A DNA stretch of 64,000 nucleotides from Salifodinibacter halophilus (GTDB lineage: Bacteria > Pseudomonadota > Gammaproteobacteria > Nevskiales > Salinisphaeraceae): NCBI GenBank assembly GCA_012999515.1, contig JABEEB010000001.1:1612001-1676000 (forward strand), given 5' to 3'. The translations under genes and the position numbers were made by a program. Shown here one piece after another: positions 9,489-17,440 of this stretch. Positions within the stretch are counted from its first letter, which is position 1, and each line of letters starts with the position of its first letter. The notes under the pieces are model-generated. The model saw nothing but the letters and a program-made list of their open reading frames with translations. It was not told the origin of the DNA and made no database searches.

Positions 9489-10007
9489 CTAGTCACCAGC
9501 TTCGGAATTCGCACACGCGTTGCACAAACCGTGCAACTCAATGATTTCATTTTCGGCGTGAAAGCCTAGCGTGCGTGCTTCGCGGGTCGCATCGGCATGC
9601 AAGCGTTCACTATGCATCTCGGCGACACAGTGGCAGCTACGGCAGATCAAAAACTGAGGCCGACCACAGCAGTTATCGGGTTCACAGCCGATAAACGCGT
9701 CGATTGACTCCAGATGATGAACCAAACCAGCCTGCTTTAGAAACTCCAGCGCCCGATACACCGTCGGCGGCGCCGCGCGCTCATTCTCGGCTCGCAATTG
9801 GTCGAGTAGATCGTAAGCCTTAGCCGGTTGGTGGTTCTGCCACACCAGTTCCAGAATGCGCCGCCGGGTAGCGGTTAGCTTCAGGTTTTGCTGCTCGCAG
9901 ATGCGAACGGCACGCGCTACAGCCTCGCTCATGCAACGATCGTGATCGTGTCCCTGACTCGCGAACGCGACCGGCGTGTCGTCAGATTGTGGGGATTCTG
10001 AGCTCAC
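9489..10007 (-). CDS. zur: Zinc uptake regulator Zur (Fur family)
   Basis: Zinc-responsive repressor of zinc import genes. The 172-residue protein has a Fur-type winged helix (LTATRRRILELVW ... PPTVYRALEFL), the metal-binding core with His and Cys ligands, and two structural zinc pairs, CRSC and CNAC. The N-terminus includes HDHDRC, likely an extra metal-binding stretch. The GTG at 10007 is the first usable codon after an upstream stop and has no Shine-Dalgarno sequence; an ATG at 9932 would remove HDHDRC. It lies downstream of znuACB and the porin, and a Zur-like box abuts its start, which suggests autoregulation. Confidence 0.92.
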   Translation of the reverse strand: MSSESPQSDDTPVAFASQGHDHDRCMSEAVARAVRICEQQNLKLTATRRRILELVWQNHQPAKAYDLLDQLRAENERAAPPTVYRALEFLKQAGLVHHLESIDAFIGCEPDNCCGRPQFLICRSCHCVAEMHSERLHADATREARTLGFHAENEIIELHGLCNACANSEAGD

Positions 10008-10010
10008 TTT

Positions 10011-10026
10011 TTCACGTTATCACGTT
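10011..10026 (-). promoter_or_regulatory. Putative Zur operator at zur
   Basis: On the minus strand this reads AACGTGATAACGTGAA, matching the AACGT-N-ATAACGT motif that recurs at the porin and in front of znuC. It overlaps a possible -10 (TGATAA) that stands 18 bases from a TTGCAG -35. Transcription would then begin at or almost at the GTG of zur. Confidence 0.6.
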
Positions 10027-10390
10027 GCCCAAGACAATCGCTGCAAAGCGTCGCCGCGATTCGTACAAGCCACGACGTCCGACCGTCGCGTGGCAACGCG
10101 TAACGCCAGCCCCATTAACAATGGAGCCAGCGTTGGAAGAGCGCGCGCACCACGCAAACGTATTCGGTCGGCGCCAACCGTTTATTGACCACATCAGAAT
10201 ATGGCCCGCTCGGGCGTTGATTATCAACCCCGCGAGCACCCGGTGACAAAATCACCGGGCGTCTCGAAGCCATGCTGGACGAGGCTCGACTTGCCGGCAC
10301 CGCAACGGCCCGGCAGCAAGGTTGAGCGGCCTCGAGCGCATGGCGTTTGGCAAGGTCAACGACCGATAATCCAGCCCCAACGCGGCTGGA
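10027..10390. other. Gap between zur and the porin
   Basis: No complete gene is supported. The stretch holds the upstream part of the zur promoter, an 8-bp hairpin with a five-base loop (10239-10259, CCCGGTGA/TCACCGGG) that lacks a T-tract on either side, a short palindrome GTTGATTATCAAC (10215-10227), and a start-less minus-strand frame (about 10224-10316) whose translation contains PGRCGAGKSSLV, a Walker A-like string. The last could be a gene remnant or chance. Confidence 0.4.
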
Positions 10391-11623
10391 TCAGAACCCG
10401 ACTTGGGCCCGAACTTGGTAGATATTGGAGTCGTTGTCCGGCCCGTTCGGATAATCGGCGCTGGCGCGCACGTAGTTGAGATCGAAGCGGACGGCTTTAT
10501 TCACATACCAATTCAACGCCGCCGTGTAATCATGCTCGCGCCCACCGGCGATGCCACCGTCATTTAAGTTCAGAGCATCGTAGCGAAATGCCACCTGCCA
10601 GGCGCCGTAGTCATGCTTGGGCACAATCCGGCCATACGCACCCGCGCCCGACTTGTAGGCCGACGCACGCGAATCGCCGGTTAGGAAGTAACTGGCCTGC
10701 ACGTAGCCGCCGTCGGCGTCGAACGACGAGTCACGCCGCTCAACACGTTTATGGACATACTCACCCTGGGCGGCCCACGGCCCAAAGGCGGCTGTAGCCT
10801 GGACATCACCGGCAGCGATATTTTGGCCGTCGGTGATCGGCTTCAGCGAGGATCCCGCATTGCCCTGCGTGTGCGGCCCGAAACCAACCATTCGCTGGGC
10901 AGTCACGTGACTGTCCGGACGCGCTTTCATCGCCACCTTGTTGAAATCACCGAGGTGACGATACTGGCCAGCCAGACCCAGCATCACCAGTCGTTGTTTG
11001 GTGTGAATCGGTGTGAGCACACCACGTGCCACAACACCAACACCGGTGTCCTGGTCCGGATTATCGGTGACCTTGTTCGTGAAAACGCCTGCCTGAGCAG
11101 TGTAAAACGGACTGTGCGACGCAGCCTGAATACCGACTCGGCGCTTGGGCACGAGCGCCTCATGCATCAGGCCTAACTCCATGAACGTCGCCTTTCGCGC
11201 ACCGTTTAGAAACTGCAGGGAGAACGGCTGCTTGAAGTTACCGAGTTTGACGGTGACGGGTTTGAAACCGCGATACTGCACGAACAGATCCTGCAGTTTC
11301 TTTTTACCATCGTTGGTGAAATCAACCTGGAACTTATAGCCCCAATCGGTAAACGCTTTGCCCTTCACAATCAGCTTGGCATTGCGAACACTAGTGCCGT
11401 TGCCGAGTTGTGCCTGATCATCATCGAACACGGCGCCATCCAATTGCATAAAGCCATGCAGGCCGATTGCAAACCGATTATCCTGAGTTTTTACACCCAG
11501 GCCGCCATGTGGACTAAACGCAAGTTGCGGCGGATCGACATTATCGGCCGCCATAGCGGCACCGGGCGCCAGTACCGCCAAACCTAGTACCGTATGCAAT
11601 AACCGTCGACCCGAGCGGTACAT
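10391..11623 (-). CDS. Phosphate-selective-porin-family outer membrane porin, probably zinc-regulated
   Basis: Outer-membrane beta-barrel of the OprO/OprP (Porin_O_P) type: a signal peptide (residues 1-26, cleaved after GAAMA), then about 385 residues of alternating amphipathic strands including LQFLNGARKATFMELG and ending in VRAQVGF with the terminal Phe used by the BAM machinery. The open frame extends to 11716, but that puts about 31 polar residues before a perfect signal peptide and places a Zur-like box inside the coding sequence, so I prefer the ATG at 11623; this start lacks a clear ribosome binding site, so the choice is uncertain. Position between znuB and zur plus the operator suggest a role in zinc entry; substrate unproven. 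Confidence 0.85.
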   Translation of the reverse strand: MYRSGRRLLHTVLGLAVLAPGAAMAADNVDPPQLAFSPHGGLGVKTQDNRFAIGLHGFMQLDGAVFDDDQAQLGNGTSVRNAKLIVKGKAFTDWGYKFQVDFTNDGKKKLQDLFVQYRGFKPVTVKLGNFKQPFSLQFLNGARKATFMELGLMHEALVPKRRVGIQAASHSPFYTAQAGVFTNKVTDNPDQDTGVGVVARGVLTPIHTKQRLVMLGLAGQYRHLGDFNKVAMKARPDSHVTAQRMVGFGPHTQGNAGSSLKPITDGQNIAAGDVQATAAFGPWAAQGEYVHKRVERRDSSFDADGGYVQASYFLTGDSRASAYKSGAGAYGRIVPKHDYGAWQVAFRYDALNLNDGGIAGGREHDYTAALNWYVNKAVRFDLNYVRASADYPNGPDNDSNIYQVRAQVGF

Positions 11624-11658
11624 CGACTGTGCCCGAGCGGGACGGTCCCTATTTTTAT

Positions 11659-11674
11659 GATACGTTATAACGTT
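11659..11674 (-). promoter_or_regulatory. Putative Zur operator of the porin
   Basis: The minus strand reads AACGTTATAACGTATC, containing the perfect 12-base palindrome ACGTTATAACGT (11662-11673). It is 36 bases upstream of the preferred porin start and next to a TATCAT -10-like hexamer, so repressor binding would block transcription. It shares 15 of 16 bases with the box in front of znuC. Confidence 0.65.
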
Positions 11675-11772
11675 GTTTTTTAACTGACTTAATTTTTTAA
11701 TCAACATTTTATTCATCTTCTTAGATTAAATATGAATGACGCGGTCACCGACGAACGATTCGCCAGCGACCG

Positions 11773-12618
11773 TTATGTAGCCGCGGCTCGCGAGAGCCGC
11801 GTCAACCGTTGTCGCACCGCTAACGAAGTGGTCAGCCAGCTCAAAGCAAAAAAGCCAAACGACAGCGATGCGATACAGGACGTTGCCGGCACGTTGACGT
11901 AGTAGGAGATCGTCAGCCCCGCCCAACATTGCACCAAAGCCAGAACCACAGTTAATGCCAGCCCGCGGCTCGTCCGCGCCGTCCAGGCATGCGCCGCCGA
12001 GGCCGGCCCGACGAAAATCGCGAAACTCAACAGCGCACCGATTACCGGCACAGAGACAGCCGCCATCGCCGCCACCACAAGCAGGAATAATGTGCCGATA
12101 AACGTCACAGGTACACCCCGTGCCCGCGCCGCCGGCGCATTCAAACTGGCAAAGCGAAGCGGCCGAAACATGGCAGCAAGTGCCACAAGCACAATCACCG
12201 AGACACCTGCGATCGTATAAAGCTGCCCGTCGCTGATTCCCAGCACGCTACCGAAAAGAATACCGATCGCAGCATCTGCATTGGCGCTGTAGAGATTAAC
12301 GAACAAAATCCCCAGCCCCAACGAAAACATCAGGATCATACCGACGCTAATATCACGCCGACCGATATCCTCACCGGATGCGGCCATCAATAGTGCCGCA
12401 CCAATCACGAACACGAACAGGCCGGCCAACGGGTCAACGCCAACGAGCGAACCGCCAGCCGCACCGGCAAAACCGATGTTGCTCAGCGCATGCGCGGCAA
12501 ACGCTTGGCGTCGCAACACGATGAAATAGCCCACCAGCGAGCCGGCGATCGCGATACACGTCACCGCCATGTAGGCATGGCGCATGAACGCCATTTCAAA
12601 TGGCCCCAACCCGGTCAT
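11773..12618 (-). CDS. znuB: Zinc ABC transporter permease ZnuB
   Basis: Inner-membrane permease of the high-affinity zinc importer. The 281-residue protein is all membrane helices (eight or nine), of the ABC-3 family, with the conserved HALSNIGFAGAAGG and the VPVIGALLSFAIFVGPASAA regions. Its ATG overlaps the znuC stop by four bases, so the two are translationally coupled. The porin follows about 150 bases later with its own operator, so it can be transcribed independently. Confidence 0.94.
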   Translation of the reverse strand: MTGLGPFEMAFMRHAYMAVTCIAIAGSLVGYFIVLRRQAFAAHALSNIGFAGAAGGSLVGVDPLAGLFVFVIGAALLMAASGEDIGRRDISVGMILMFSLGLGILFVNLYSANADAAIGILFGSVLGISDGQLYTIAGVSVIVLVALAAMFRPLRFASLNAPAARARGVPVTFIGTLFLLVVAAMAAVSVPVIGALLSFAIFVGPASAAHAWTARTSRGLALTVVLALVQCWAGLTISYYVNVPATSCIASLSFGFFALSWLTTSLAVRQRLTRLSRAAAT

Positions 12619-13451
12619 GATGCCACCCGCTGCACTGACTCGAGCGGCGTCACCTCTGGCTGGGCGCCGTCTTGCTGCGTATCGCGCATGACGAATATCT
12701 GGCCACGCTCACGCACGACATGCATCGGCACACCGTAGAGTTCAGTCAACACCTGATCGGTAATGATCTCGTCGACGTGGCCAATTCGGCCCTGACAACA
12801 CGCAAGATAGAGCACATGGTCAGTAACGCCGACAACTGGATTGACATCATGCGTGGAAAACAAAACACTTATGCCGTAAACGTCACGCAAGTGCGCCGCC
12901 AGCTCCACGATCTCATGCTGCGCAGCCGGATCGAGCTGAGCCAAAGGCTCATCCATCAATAGCAAACCAGGCTGGTTAACCAATGCCTGGGCAACCATAA
13001 GGCGCTGGCGCTGCCCCCCAGATAGAGCCGCCAGCCGACGCTGACCGAGCGACTCAGCACCAATCGACGCCAGCGCTGAGTCGACTGCACGCGCTACGGC
13101 GCGCGGCCGCAGCGGCATCCCCCAGCGATGACCTCGATACGCAGCCGCCACAAAATCGCGGCCCAAAAAATGGGCATCACAGCTCAACTGCACGGCCTGT
13201 GGCACATAGGCGATGCGTTGACGAGCACGCGCCGGCAACTGATCCAGCACACGAACCGAGCCAGCATGTGGCTCAACCAGCCCCAACAAGGTCTCAAAAA
13301 GCGTCGTCTTGCCCGCCCCGTTGGCGCCAACCAAAGCCGTAAAGCTAGCGGCCGGCATCTCGAACGAAAGGTCGTTCAAGATGCGCACACCACCCTTACC
13401 AACGGTTAAACCGTTGGCAATAATTGCCGATTGCTCATTGGGTGCACTCAT
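12615..13451 (-). CDS. znuC: Zinc ABC transporter ATPase ZnuC
   Basis: ATP-binding subunit of the ZnuABC zinc importer. The 278-residue product has Walker A GANGAGKTT, a Q-loop, the signature LSGGQRQR, Walker B LLLMDEPL and the switch His in FSTHDVNPV. Start at 13451 has a CGGAAG ribosome binding site seven bases upstream. Unlike many zinc loci, znuA is on the same strand, 344 bases upstream, so znuCB has a separate leader containing a Zur-like box and a terminator-like hairpin. Confidence 0.95.
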   Translation of the reverse strand: MSAPNEQSAIIANGLTVGKGGVRILNDLSFEMPAASFTALVGANGAGKTTLFETLLGLVEPHAGSVRVLDQLPARARQRIAYVPQAVQLSCDAHFLGRDFVAAAYRGHRWGMPLRPRAVARAVDSALASIGAESLGQRRLAALSGGQRQRLMVAQALVNQPGLLLMDEPLAQLDPAAQHEIVELAAHLRDVYGISVLFSTHDVNPVVGVTDHVLYLACCQGRIGHVDEIITDQVLTELYGVPMHVVRERGQIFVMRDTQQDGAQPEVTPLESVQRVAS

Positions 13452-13620
13452 GTATCGCTTCCGTAACGACCAAAAACTCTATCTCTTGGCCCTCGCTGGG
13501 CACCACGCCACCGCCCAATCCGGGTTGCGTGTTGCGTTAGTTGATTGCAGGTCAATTTTGTATGATTCACAAACGCCTGCTGCTATCGGCGGTTTTCAAT
13601 AAAGTTGGCAACGAACGGTT

Positions 13621-13658
13621 AAAAATCCCGATGCAAGGCCTTAAGGCCCTGCATCGGG
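13621..13658 (-). terminator. Intrinsic terminator-like hairpin between znuA and znuC
   Basis: A 32-base inverted repeat (13627-13658) pairs CCCGATGCA with TGCATCGGG and GGCC with GGCC around a TTAA loop, with one A-C mismatch. On the minus strand it is followed by ATTTTT, as an intrinsic terminator needs; on the plus strand no T-tract follows. It lies downstream of both znuA and the box at 13701, so it could end znuA transcripts or attenuate transcripts entering znuCB. The remaining 170 bases to znuC show no gene. Confidence 0.6.
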
Positions 13659-13686
13659 TAACGCAACAGCCAACCAACCAAAGATC

Positions 13687-13719
13687 TTAGATACCACCAT
13701 AACGTAATAACGTATCTAA
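13687..13719 (-). promoter_or_regulatory. Putative Zur operator upstream of znuCB, inside a longer inverted repeat
   Basis: The plus strand reads AACGTAATAACGTATC (13701-13716), the same motif as at zur and the porin. It is framed by TTAGATAC (13687-13694) and GTATCTAA (13712-13719), an exact 8-base inverted repeat that overlaps the operator's edge. It is about 250 bases upstream of the znuC start, on the znuA side of the terminator-like hairpin. Confidence 0.55.
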
Positions 13720-13795
13720 ACTATGCTTTTAGTTAGCCGGCTCCTGGGTGCTGACCACACCTCTTTTTATTTAAACCCGATCGGTCACCCGAACG

Positions 13796-14722
13796 CTAGG
13801 CTGCGTTATCGGCTTTCTCGAGTGCCTTTTCGATCGCCTTCAACTGTTCGATCTGCCACTCCGCATAATTTTCACCATGCAGTGGTATTGCACTGACGCC
13901 GACTACCGGGACGCCGTTGTCCTTAGCAGTTTGAATCTGGTTTTTAGTCAATCGAGAGTGAACCTGCACGTTATAGATCAAGAGACTGACTTTGTGATTT
14001 TTCAAACCACTGATAAATTTCTTGACCTGCTTCGCGCTAGGCCGACTACCATGCATCGAGGCGAACTGGATGTCGTGATACAGCACGTTGTAACCGAGCA
14101 GGTTCAACATATAGTTGTACACCGGCACAGTCGCGGTCACCGTCAAGTTTGGATGCGACGCGATCAGTTTCTGTATATGCTCGTAAACTGGCAGCAACTG
14201 CTCACGGAACTGAGCCAGACCATCCTGGTAGGCGCTTTTATGATCCGGATCAATCTCCGCCAGCGCCGTAGCCACATGGCTGGCCGTAGCTAGCATGGCT
14301 TGCGGCGAATAGAAAAGATGCGCATTGTCATCCCGCATGACCATGGCGCTGCCCGCCTCGCTAGCTTTGACGACGCGCCGATCCGATGCCTTGCTGCCCT
14401 CGAGCAGCGGATCCAACCAGCCATCGAAGCCTTGGCCGTTCATAACCACCAAATCAGCCTGGCTGAGCTGGCGGCCGATCTTCGGGCTGCTCTTAAACTT
14501 ATGTGGATCCACATCTGGGCTATCGAGCAGTGAGCTGACATCAACATGATCACCACCGACCATCTTGACCATACTGCCGTAGCTACTCTCAGCAGCGATA
14601 ACCGACACAGGCTTGGCAAATGCTGCCGGCGTGGCAACAACCGCGCCGAACGCCGCGACCCAAAGCGTTAACAACAACCGCCCTATGTGTGGACGAGTGA
14701 AGAGCTGCATCCAATTCTCCAT
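13796..14722 (-). CDS. znuA: Zinc ABC transporter periplasmic binding protein ZnuA
   Basis: Periplasmic receptor that delivers zinc to ZnuBC. The 308-residue protein has a signal peptide (cleavage near AAFAKP, about residue 36) and the cluster A-I metal-binding fold with ligand candidates in VDPHKF, DNAHLFYSP, MHGSRPSA and a C-terminal acidic residue. The long His/Asp-rich loop typical of enterobacterial ZnuA between the first two ligands is missing. The ATG at 14722 follows a GGAG ribosome binding site. It is probably monocistronic, given the terminator-like hairpin before znuC. Confidence 0.93.
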   Translation of the reverse strand: MENWMQLFTRPHIGRLLLTLWVAAFGAVVATPAAFAKPVSVIAAESSYGSMVKMVGGDHVDVSSLLDSPDVDPHKFKSSPKIGRQLSQADLVVMNGQGFDGWLDPLLEGSKASDRRVVKASEAGSAMVMRDDNAHLFYSPQAMLATASHVATALAEIDPDHKSAYQDGLAQFREQLLPVYEHIQKLIASHPNLTVTATVPVYNYMLNLLGYNVLYHDIQFASMHGSRPSAKQVKKFISGLKNHKVSLLIYNVQVHSRLTKNQIQTAKDNGVPVVGVSAIPLHGENYAEWQIEQLKAIEKALEKADNAA

Positions 14723-14734
14723 TATTTCATTATT

Positions 14735-14773
14735 AGTACGTTATACTATAACAACACGATACATGCACATCAA
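14735..14773 (-). promoter_or_regulatory. znuA promoter with overlapping Zur box
   Basis: On the minus strand a TTGATG -35 (14768-14773) is separated by exactly 17 bases from a TATAGT -10 (14745-14750). Across the -10 lies GTTATACTATAAC (14740-14752), a perfect 13-base palindrome identical in form to the GTTATANTATAAC core known for E. coli Zur sites. Repressor bound here would mask the -10. Confidence 0.75.
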
Positions 14774-15048
14774 CAGACGCCAATTGCGTCTCGGCAATCG
14801 AGACGCCTAGACGTACGTGGCCTTTATTAGATCTTGCCCCAAGCCAGATAGCAGCGCACCCCAAAATGGCACATATGCCGCGCACACCTATTTAAGCGGC
14901 ACGGGGCGCAGCCTGTTTTATTAGGCGATAGGTTTATGAGTTTCTTGCGCGCCCTGTCTCGCGCTAACGCGGCGTTTTTCTCGCACGCTATCGAGCCGCA
15001 GTTTAGGGCTGTTGATCCACCGCCCAAACAGATCGACCGACTCTTGAT
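14774..15048. other. Gap between the znuA promoter and tRNA-Arg
   Basis: No gene is supported. One 8-bp hairpin with a five-base loop (GCGTCTCG/CGAGACGC, 14786-14806) is visible, without a T-tract. Short frames here are products of the neighbouring tRNA sequence. Confidence 0.4.
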
Positions 15049-15125
15049 TGGTGCGCCCGGCAGGATTCGAACCTGCGACACCCGGCTTCGGAGGCCGGTG
15101 CTCTATCCAGCTGAGCTACGGGCGC
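15049..15125 (-). tRNA. tRNA-Arg (anticodon CCG)
   Basis: On the minus strand the sequence folds as a full cloverleaf: acceptor GCGCCCG pairs with CGGGCGC, D-loop AGCTCAGCTGGATAGAGC, anticodon stem CCGGC/GCCGG with loop CTCCGAA, T-arm GCAGGTTCGAATCCTGC, discriminator A and an encoded CCA (15049-15051). Anticodon CCG reads the arginine codon CGG. Confidence 0.97.
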
Positions 15126-15162
15126 TACGCGACAAATGGTACGCGCTGGTCAGGCCCTGCGT

Positions 15163-17172
15163 CTACGTGTTTTCGCCGGCGCCCAGCAATGCCCGCAGGC
15201 CAGCGAGATTCTGTTCGCTTTGCGCAGCGTCCGCGTTCGCGGTTTTACCATTGCGATTCTGCGGCCAATCAAGTTCGTCCGCCGGCAAATCGTCCAGAAA
15301 ACGGCTGGGCGTGATGGACGTCGTTTCGCCGCCACGCCGGCGTTCCCGCGCATAGCTAAGCGATAACGACTTGCGCGCACGGGTAATGCCGACATAGCAC
15401 AGCCGACGCTCTTCGGCCAATTTTTCTTCATCCTCAACGCATGAGTGATGAGGGAGCAGCCCTTCTTCGAGACCGGACAGAAAAACATGGTCGAATTCCA
15501 ACCCCTTGGCCGCGTGTAGCGTAAGCAACTGCACTTGATTGTCAGCCCCGGCATCATCCTTATTGGCATAATCCAATAGGCTCAAGCGCCGCACGACAGC
15601 TTCCAGCGAACACGCCTCACCTTCAGACCGGGCGTCGAGCTGGCCGAGCCAGGTCAAAAAGTCATCGACGTTGGCGATCTTGCGCTGTGCGCTTTTGGCA
15701 TTGGTCGCGCTCTCGCGCAGCCAGTTGCGGTAATCGATGTCGCTAACGAGTTCCCCAACCAGTTGACGGGCCGGCCCGGACTCGCCGCGTGCCGCCGTAT
15801 CGGCGATCCATTCGGCGAACTCGGCCAGCCGCCGGCCGGAACGCTCCCCCATGCCGCCGGTCATACCGATACTGCGCGCACAGGCCAGCAAGCTACGATG
15901 GCGACTAGCCGCGTAGCGCCCGAGTGTTTCCAGCGTAGCCGGACCGATTTCGCGCTTCGGCAGATTGACGACACGTAGAAATGCCGCATCGTCGTCGCCA
16001 TTGACCATCAATCGCAAATAGGCGACCAAATCGCGGATTTCGGATTGCTCGAAGAAGGAGCGTCCACCGGACACGCGATAGCCGATGCTGCGCTCGCGGA
16101 GCTCTTTTTCGAACGCCCGCGACTGATAGTTGCCGCGGTAGAGCACTGCGTAGTCACCATAGCGGTTGCCGTGGCGCAGCCTGTGTGCGGACAGCTCGGC
16201 AACCACACGCTCGGCCTCACCCGCTTCGTCTGAACAAGCCAGGACCCGCACCGGATCCCCCGCGCCGCGCGCGCTCCAGAGGTTTTTATCGTAGACGCGC
16301 GTGTTGGCACGAATCAACGCGTTGGCGGCGGACAGGATACGCCCGACCGAACGATAGTTCTGCTCCAGCTTGACGACTTTTAAGTTCGGATAGTCCCGCG
16401 AAAGCCCTGCGATATGACCAGGTTCGGCGCCCCGCCAGCCATAGATCGACTGGTCATCATCACCCACCGCGGTCAGCGCACCACGGGGGCCGACCAGTAG
16501 TTTCAAAAGCTCGTGCTGCGCGGTGTTCGTGTCCTGGAACTCGTCGACAAGGATGTAGCGAAACCCGTTTTGCCAGCGCTCGCGCGCATCCGGGTGGTCG
16601 CGAAACAATTGCACCGGCAACCGCAACAGGTCATCGAAATCGACGGCGTTGTAGGCGGCCAATCGCCGTTGATATTCACGGTAGGCATTGGCCGCCGCGG
16701 CATCGCCACCGGGTTCGGCAACGGCTCCTTCCGGATCGACTAACGCAGTTTTCCAGGCACTGATGGCCGCGCGTGTGCGCTTGCGCGCATCGACATCACG
16801 GCCAACGAGATCGGCCAGAATACGATCACTATCCTCGGCATCAAAGATCGAGAAACCGCGCTTCAGCTCGAGAGTGTCAGCCTCGGCACGAATAATGGTT
16901 ACGCCGAGACTATGAAACGTTGCAACGTTCAAGCCCTGCGTATCGGTCCGTTTAGTGGAGCTGGCGACGCGCTGTTTCATCTCGCGCGCGGCCTTGTTCG
17001 TGAAAGTCACGGCCGCGATCTGATCGGGCCGATAGCCGCGGTCTAGCAAACGCGTGATCTTGGCGGTGATGACACCGGTCTTGCCCGAGCCCGCACCGGC
17101 AAGCACCAGAAGTGGACCAGCCAGGTACTCGACAGCCTCGTTTTGTTCCGGATTGAGTTGCCGCGTGCTCAT
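15163..17172 (-). CDS. rep: ATP-dependent DNA helicase Rep (UvrD/PcrA family)
   Basis: SF1A 3'-5' helicase that removes protein roadblocks ahead of replication forks. The 669-residue protein has the motifs in order: GAGSGKT (residues 26-32), AVTFTNKAAREM, VDEFQDTN (Walker B), GDDDQSIYGWRGA, LEQNYRS, LLTLHAAKGLEFDHVF and YVGITRAR. The length (669, against about 673 for E. coli Rep and 720 for UvrD) and absence of the UvrD C-terminal tail favour Rep. The tRNA lies downstream on the same strand. Confidence 0.92.
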   Translation of the reverse strand: MSTRQLNPEQNEAVEYLAGPLLVLAGAGSGKTGVITAKITRLLDRGYRPDQIAAVTFTNKAAREMKQRVASSTKRTDTQGLNVATFHSLGVTIIRAEADTLELKRGFSIFDAEDSDRILADLVGRDVDARKRTRAAISAWKTALVDPEGAVAEPGGDAAAANAYREYQRRLAAYNAVDFDDLLRLPVQLFRDHPDARERWQNGFRYILVDEFQDTNTAQHELLKLLVGPRGALTAVGDDDQSIYGWRGAEPGHIAGLSRDYPNLKVVKLEQNYRSVGRILSAANALIRANTRVYDKNLWSARGAGDPVRVLACSDEAGEAERVVAELSAHRLRHGNRYGDYAVLYRGNYQSRAFEKELRERSIGYRVSGGRSFFEQSEIRDLVAYLRLMVNGDDDAAFLRVVNLPKREIGPATLETLGRYAASRHRSLLACARSIGMTGGMGERSGRRLAEFAEWIADTAARGESGPARQLVGELVSDIDYRNWLRESATNAKSAQRKIANVDDFLTWLGQLDARSEGEACSLEAVVRRLSLLDYANKDDAGADNQVQLLTLHAAKGLEFDHVFLSGLEEGLLPHHSCVEDEEKLAEERRLCYVGITRARKSLSLSYARERRRGGETTSITPSRFLDDLPADELDWPQNRNGKTANADAAQSEQNLAGLRALLGAGENT

Positions 17173-17193
17173 CGGCGGCGCATTCTAGCAATG

Positions 17194-17224
17194 AAAATAG
17201 CCGGCCCCGTTATAGAGCCGGCCA
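17194..17224 (-). terminator. Probable intrinsic terminator between comM and rep
   Basis: On the minus strand TGGCCGGCTC pairs with GGGCCGGCTA (ten positions including two G-T pairs) around a TATAACG loop and is followed by TTTTC. It lies after comM and just upstream of rep, so it would separate the two transcripts. The rest of the 268-base gap shows no gene. Confidence 0.55.
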
Positions 17225-17440
17225 CCGACAACCTTCTCTGGAGGGATCCAGTTGTTCGTCATTAGCGCCGCCGTCACCTATACGCTGGCATTGAACCAAT
17301 GGCGATTTCGGGCCGCGTGGGGTCGAGCCGTTTACTGCGATAGCAGTGAATCCGCCTGCGCTAAACCGCGACGCTAATATTGTTAGGTTGCCAATTTCCC
17401 AATTTGTTCCGCGATGACGTGTTCGATTTTCATCGAATTC

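Noticed and set aside
11624-11716. 31-residue N-terminal extension of the zinc-locus porin
   Set aside because: It would place a Zur-like box in the coding region and a long polar stretch before a good signal peptide. Rejected with reservation because an AGAAG sequence precedes the ATG at 11707.
14827-15081. 84-codon minus-strand frame starting SQVRILPGAP
   Set aside because: This string is a translation of the 3' half of the tRNA-Arg gene, a known annotation artefact.
15048-15314. 88-codon plus-strand frame with RPAGFEPATPGFGG
   Set aside because: Antisense read-through of the same tRNA; the GFEPAT string is a well-known tRNA artefact.
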